NCBI RefSeq assembly: GCF_004210375.1
Contig: NC_134837.1
Coordinates: 167,565,310 to 167,629,309 of the forward strand
Length of the DNA: 64,000 nt
From: Tachypleus tridentatus
Taxonomy: Eukaryota > Arthropoda > Merostomata > Xiphosura > Limulidae
Direction: 5' to 3'
Below, piece after piece: positions 60,538 through 64,000 of this stretch. A model generated the notes under the pieces. It was not told the DNA's origin. It did not search any database and saw nothing but the letters and a program-made list of their open reading frames with translations. Both the position numbers and the translations under genes were made by a program. Each line of letters starts with the position of its first letter. Positions within the stretch are counted from its first letter, which is position 1.

Positions 60538-60805
60538 TTTCAAGTGGATTTGTAATATATTATGTACAGCGTAACCTCGATTTAAAGGAACTGCGCCAAC
60601 AAGGGCAGCCTTTTTAAGTTTTTTTTTCTACCATTTGTAACCAAAATAAATCTTTCAACGACAGGTACTTCGCTATTCTTGAATAAGGACAGCGTCTTTA
60701 GTTTCTTTATCTACACTGGCACTCAATAAATTGTGCTGTTATCTTTCTATGCCTCTGAAATATACTACTAAATTCAAAACACACCACGAGAAGGATGACA
60801 AATTG

Positions 60806-61149
60806 GTTTGTTTTGAACTTCGCGCAAAGCTATACGAGGGCTGTCTGCGCTAGCCGTCCCTATCTTAGCAGTGTAGTTGTTTGTTTGTTGTTTTTTGAAT
60901 TTCGCGCAAAGCTACACGAGGGCTATCTGCGCTAGCCGTCCCTAATTTTGCAGTGTAAGACTAGGGGAAAGGCAGCTAGTCATCACCGCCAACTCGTGGA
61001 CTACTCTTTTACCAACGAATAGTGGGATTGACGTCACACTATAACGCCCCCAAGGCTGAAAGGGTGAGCATGTTTGGTGCGACGAAGATTCGTACACGCG
61101 ACCCTCAGATTACGAGTCGAACGCCTTAACACGCTTGGCCATGCATGGT
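60806..61149 (-). mobile_element. SINE family 1 pair (duplicate)
   Basis: Same two abutting SINE copies as at 49961-50304, carried along by the duplication. Confidence 0.85.
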
Positions 61150-61364
61150 CATTATTTTGTCAAAAAGATTTATCAACTTAATCTTTCTAAAATAAGAACA
61201 TTAATTAATGTAATAAAACATTTTGTTTTTCGAAACGATCAAGTAAAGCACTTACTTGTAGATGTTATAAAATATTGATTAAAAGTTAATAATTTATCAA
61301 ACTTTGAAAAAGAGAAACTGGTAATTAAACCTTCATATTTATGGTAATTAAATATAAAGTATTC

Positions 61365-61590
61365 AATGACTAGCAAATTTCTAAAATTATTCACCAATCC
61401 ATTAAAAATAATAATTTTCCTTGTATAAACGTAAAGTCTGTCGTTAGTTACAAAGACAAAGTCCCAACTGGTCCACTATCATATAGTTATGAAAGTTTTT
61501 AATTGCTTTAAATGTAGATGAAGTTAATAATTTATCTTGTGAGTGTGAAATTAGTTTATTTACGGATACTTTTCATAAACATATTACTGG
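61365..61590 (+). mobile_element. Penelope-like element N-terminal part (duplicate)
   Basis: Same segment as 50520-50746, carried by the duplication. It is broken and is interrupted by the hAT at 61591. Confidence 0.5.
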
Positions 61591-64000
61591 CAGGCTCGCA
61601 GGACAGAATTCCCAACTGAGGCGTCAGTACCCTTACCCCTTCAAGAAAGTAACATCATATCTTTGTTATTAAGAATCAAAAAGCGTAAACATAAATTTTC
61701 AGTACCCTAATTCCCCTCATAAAGTAACAATATATATGCTTTTTACGAATAAAAAACCGTAAACATAAATTTTTTTATTGTAGCTAGTATTTTTACTTTT
61801 CTAACGCATATAACATAAGACCAAATAAAATTCAAATAAGCAATAAGTTTTACGATTCTTCTGATGAGCAAAATCATTGATCATTTTCTTCTCCATTACA
61901 AAATTTGTTACTTCTCTTTCAATATTCGAAATAGCGACATGAGACAGTCTTTCTTTCCAATGGTAGAATGTAAGTTTGATTCGACGTAAAGTAGAGAATG
62001 ATCTTTCAGCACAACAGGATGTGGATGGAACAGTGGTGAATATCTGCGCTAACTGAGAGTAAGTTAGGAGGAGTTGAGAGATGCTATTCTCATAAATCCA
62101 TTTGACAAATTATATCCCGAAGACAAATGGGGATTTTGTTTCTCTTGATCAAGAAAACCAATCACAACCTTTCTTTCTGAAGATAACTGATTATCATTCA
62201 GTCCATAAACGTCACAAAGTAATGATACATCATCTGTAGCATTTTCTTTTTCTGGTTGCATTATGGCAGAAGATAGACCACAAATAATATTTTGATCATT
62301 TTCATTGAAACGAGATTGAACTTGCTCTTCAAAGGCTTGAACAGTAGAAAAGAAGATGGCGACTCTTGCATGAGAATTTCAACTATTAAAATTTGCAGTA
62401 GCAGATGCAAATCCAATTTCTAAGATACGCTCTGTAGGTATTTGGCAGCGAGGAATGGTCAGTAGTTTGAAACTTATATCTTGTTCTTTCTTAAATTATT
62501 ACACTTATGTCTTCCATCAAATTTGTGGTTTAGTCCCATAGCTTCGAAAAATCTTCGTTCTTCTCTAGTGAGTTAAGGTTGTTGATTGTTGTATCGCCAA
62601 AAAACATCCTTTTTTCTGATTGAAGGTAAGTTGACAAAGATGAAGTTTCACTTAAAGTTTATTCCAAGACAAGGAGAGTGAAGATGAATTTTAAGTTACA
62701 GATTGAAACTAAAAGACCTTTACCCGTGGCCAAAGTGCTGGGATCATTTGAAACAATTTTAAAAAAGGCGAGAATTGTAACTTCAATACGTTTCTTCCAG
62801 GTCGCCTTTGTGGCATGTCTCGGGGCCCAGTGAGTCTCACTTTGAGACTGAAGTAGAATGATTTTCTCTCCTGGACTTTTTTATTTTCATGAAAAATTTG
62901 GTGACGTTCGAAACATCCCTCGACAAAAAGACTAAATTGTTTGTATTGTTCTTAGTGATTCTCAGTGATTGAGTTTTTTTCAGGGCTTTTTGAACAGCAA
63001 GATTAAGCAAGTGACCAAAACAGTGGACATAAATTGATTTTGGAGCCACAGTTTTGATAAGACTTTGAAGCCCATCATGTTTACCTTTCATGTTACTGGT
63101 GCCGTCGTATCCTTGGCTAACTATCAAAGAAAGATCGAGACCCTGTTGCACTAAAGTTGCTGTAATCAATTAAAAAGGCCTGAGCTTTCGTTGATTTCGC
63201 CAAGAAGAAGCCTAAAAACTTTCCTTTAATGACACCTTTTGAAACGTAGCGAAGGCAAAGAGAAAGTTGCACGTCGCGACTGACATCCATGATTTCAGCT
63301 GTGATGGTGGAATAAAAACCACTGGATTTTATTTCATCAGTTATTATTTTCTTACGTTCATTGCAACCAGAATAAAAATTTCATTTTGAATATCTCAACT
63401 CAACCATTGTTTATGACGGCCAGCAAACTCTGTAAACTTTTCCTTAAACTATGGAAGAATCTTACTCTGCAGATGCAAAAGTTCAAGAAAATTTCCTCGA
63501 TTTATATCAGAAGAATCACATACATTAATACGATCTTCATGGTCACCATTAATGGCAATGTTTTTTTGGCAAAAAAAATAAGTGCTTGTATCACTTTTGA
63601 AAGATAAAGTCTGTTCAGTTGTACTTATTTTACCTTTGTTTTTGGCTTGAACTGGTACAGAGCTCTCATGAATTTTTGTTGCTTTTGAACGGATCCATGC
63701 TATCACTGAATTTTGATGGCTTACAGTTGTAGCGTGCTTTTGCGACCTTTTTGGTTTTCACCATTTAACAAATGTGAATGTCTTACGAGATTTTGGAGCA
63801 AACTTCTCACAAGGGTAACAAGTTGCAGAATGAGAATCTTGATGATAAGATACTAAAGGGAATTCTTTATTCCACTCAGCTTGAAATGATCGGTTTGGCG
63901 AATCCCGTAAATAATCCAAGATGGGAATTCAGAAAGTTGTGGACCAGTAAGTTCAAAAGCACTAACTTTTTCAGCCGACTGCTCTTTCCGAATAGTTTTA
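61591..64000 (-). mobile_element. hAT transposon (duplicate, truncated by window)
   Basis: Same element as at 50747-53967, from the C-terminal end through the TTF zinc finger. The core segment is at 63169-62837 and the dimerisation domain at about 62060-61840. Near 63810 this copy has two bases that copy 1 lacks, giving CYPCEKFAPKSRK, so the zinc-finger cysteines are readable here. Stops elsewhere keep the ORF broken. The right end is outside the window. Confidence 0.85.

Larger units (their letters stand above)
60538..64000. repeat. Direct duplication, copy 2 (runs off window)
   Basis: It starts TTTCAAGTGGATTTG exactly as at 49693 and continues to the window end with the same content. The SINE pair is at about 60806-61149, the Penelope-like N-terminal part at about 61365-61590, and the hAT from 61591. 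Differences from copy 1 are a few small indels and substitutions. Confidence 0.97.

Overview
This is an AT-rich animal nuclear window with small exons, multi-kilobase introns and many decayed transposable elements. The abundant tRNA-headed SINE, the Penelope-like and mariner relics and the protein sequences fit a chelicerate. I favour a horseshoe crab (Xiphosura), because I recall this SINE from horseshoe-crab DNA, but that is memory and not a search result.

Only two host genes are supported, both on the + strand. (1) A Yippee-like gene (YPEL1-4 type) has four coding exons between 15621 and 31518, with clean splice sites, unbroken phases and a complete 114-residue product carrying the C-X2-C-X52-C-X2-C zinc motif. 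A candidate promoter and non-coding first exons lie near 6.43-6.84 kb. (2) A class I fructose-bisphosphate aldolase has coding exons between 47725 and 58795. Its second coding exon stops abruptly at base 49693, and about 31 residues expected next, including the substrate-binding lysine region, are absent from the window.

Layout: 1-6.4 kb is repeat-rich intergenic DNA (hAT-type MITE, two SINEs, the 3' part of a Penelope-like element, and a TIR element carrying an orphan gene). 6.4-31.5 kb is the YPEL gene; its introns hold a CR1-like LINE relic, a 1.32-kb mariner, an old SINE and a ~250-bp-arm inverted repeat. 31.5-47.7 kb is intergenic, with SINEs, a mariner-derived MITE, a short derivative of the orphan-gene element and an LTR-retrotransposon fossil. 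47.7-58.8 kb is aldolase, whose largest gap is filled by SINEs and a Penelope-like element with a 3.2-kb hAT transposon nested in it. 58.8-64 kb is downstream DNA that ends in a second, nearly identical direct copy (60538-64000) of the block that interrupts aldolase (49693 to about 53155).

The most notable observations are the aldolase break that coincides exactly with a duplication breakpoint, and a three-copy family of inverted-repeat elements whose longest member encodes a protein of no known function. The two host genes have no evident functional link. Most other open frames are chance or transposon-derived.
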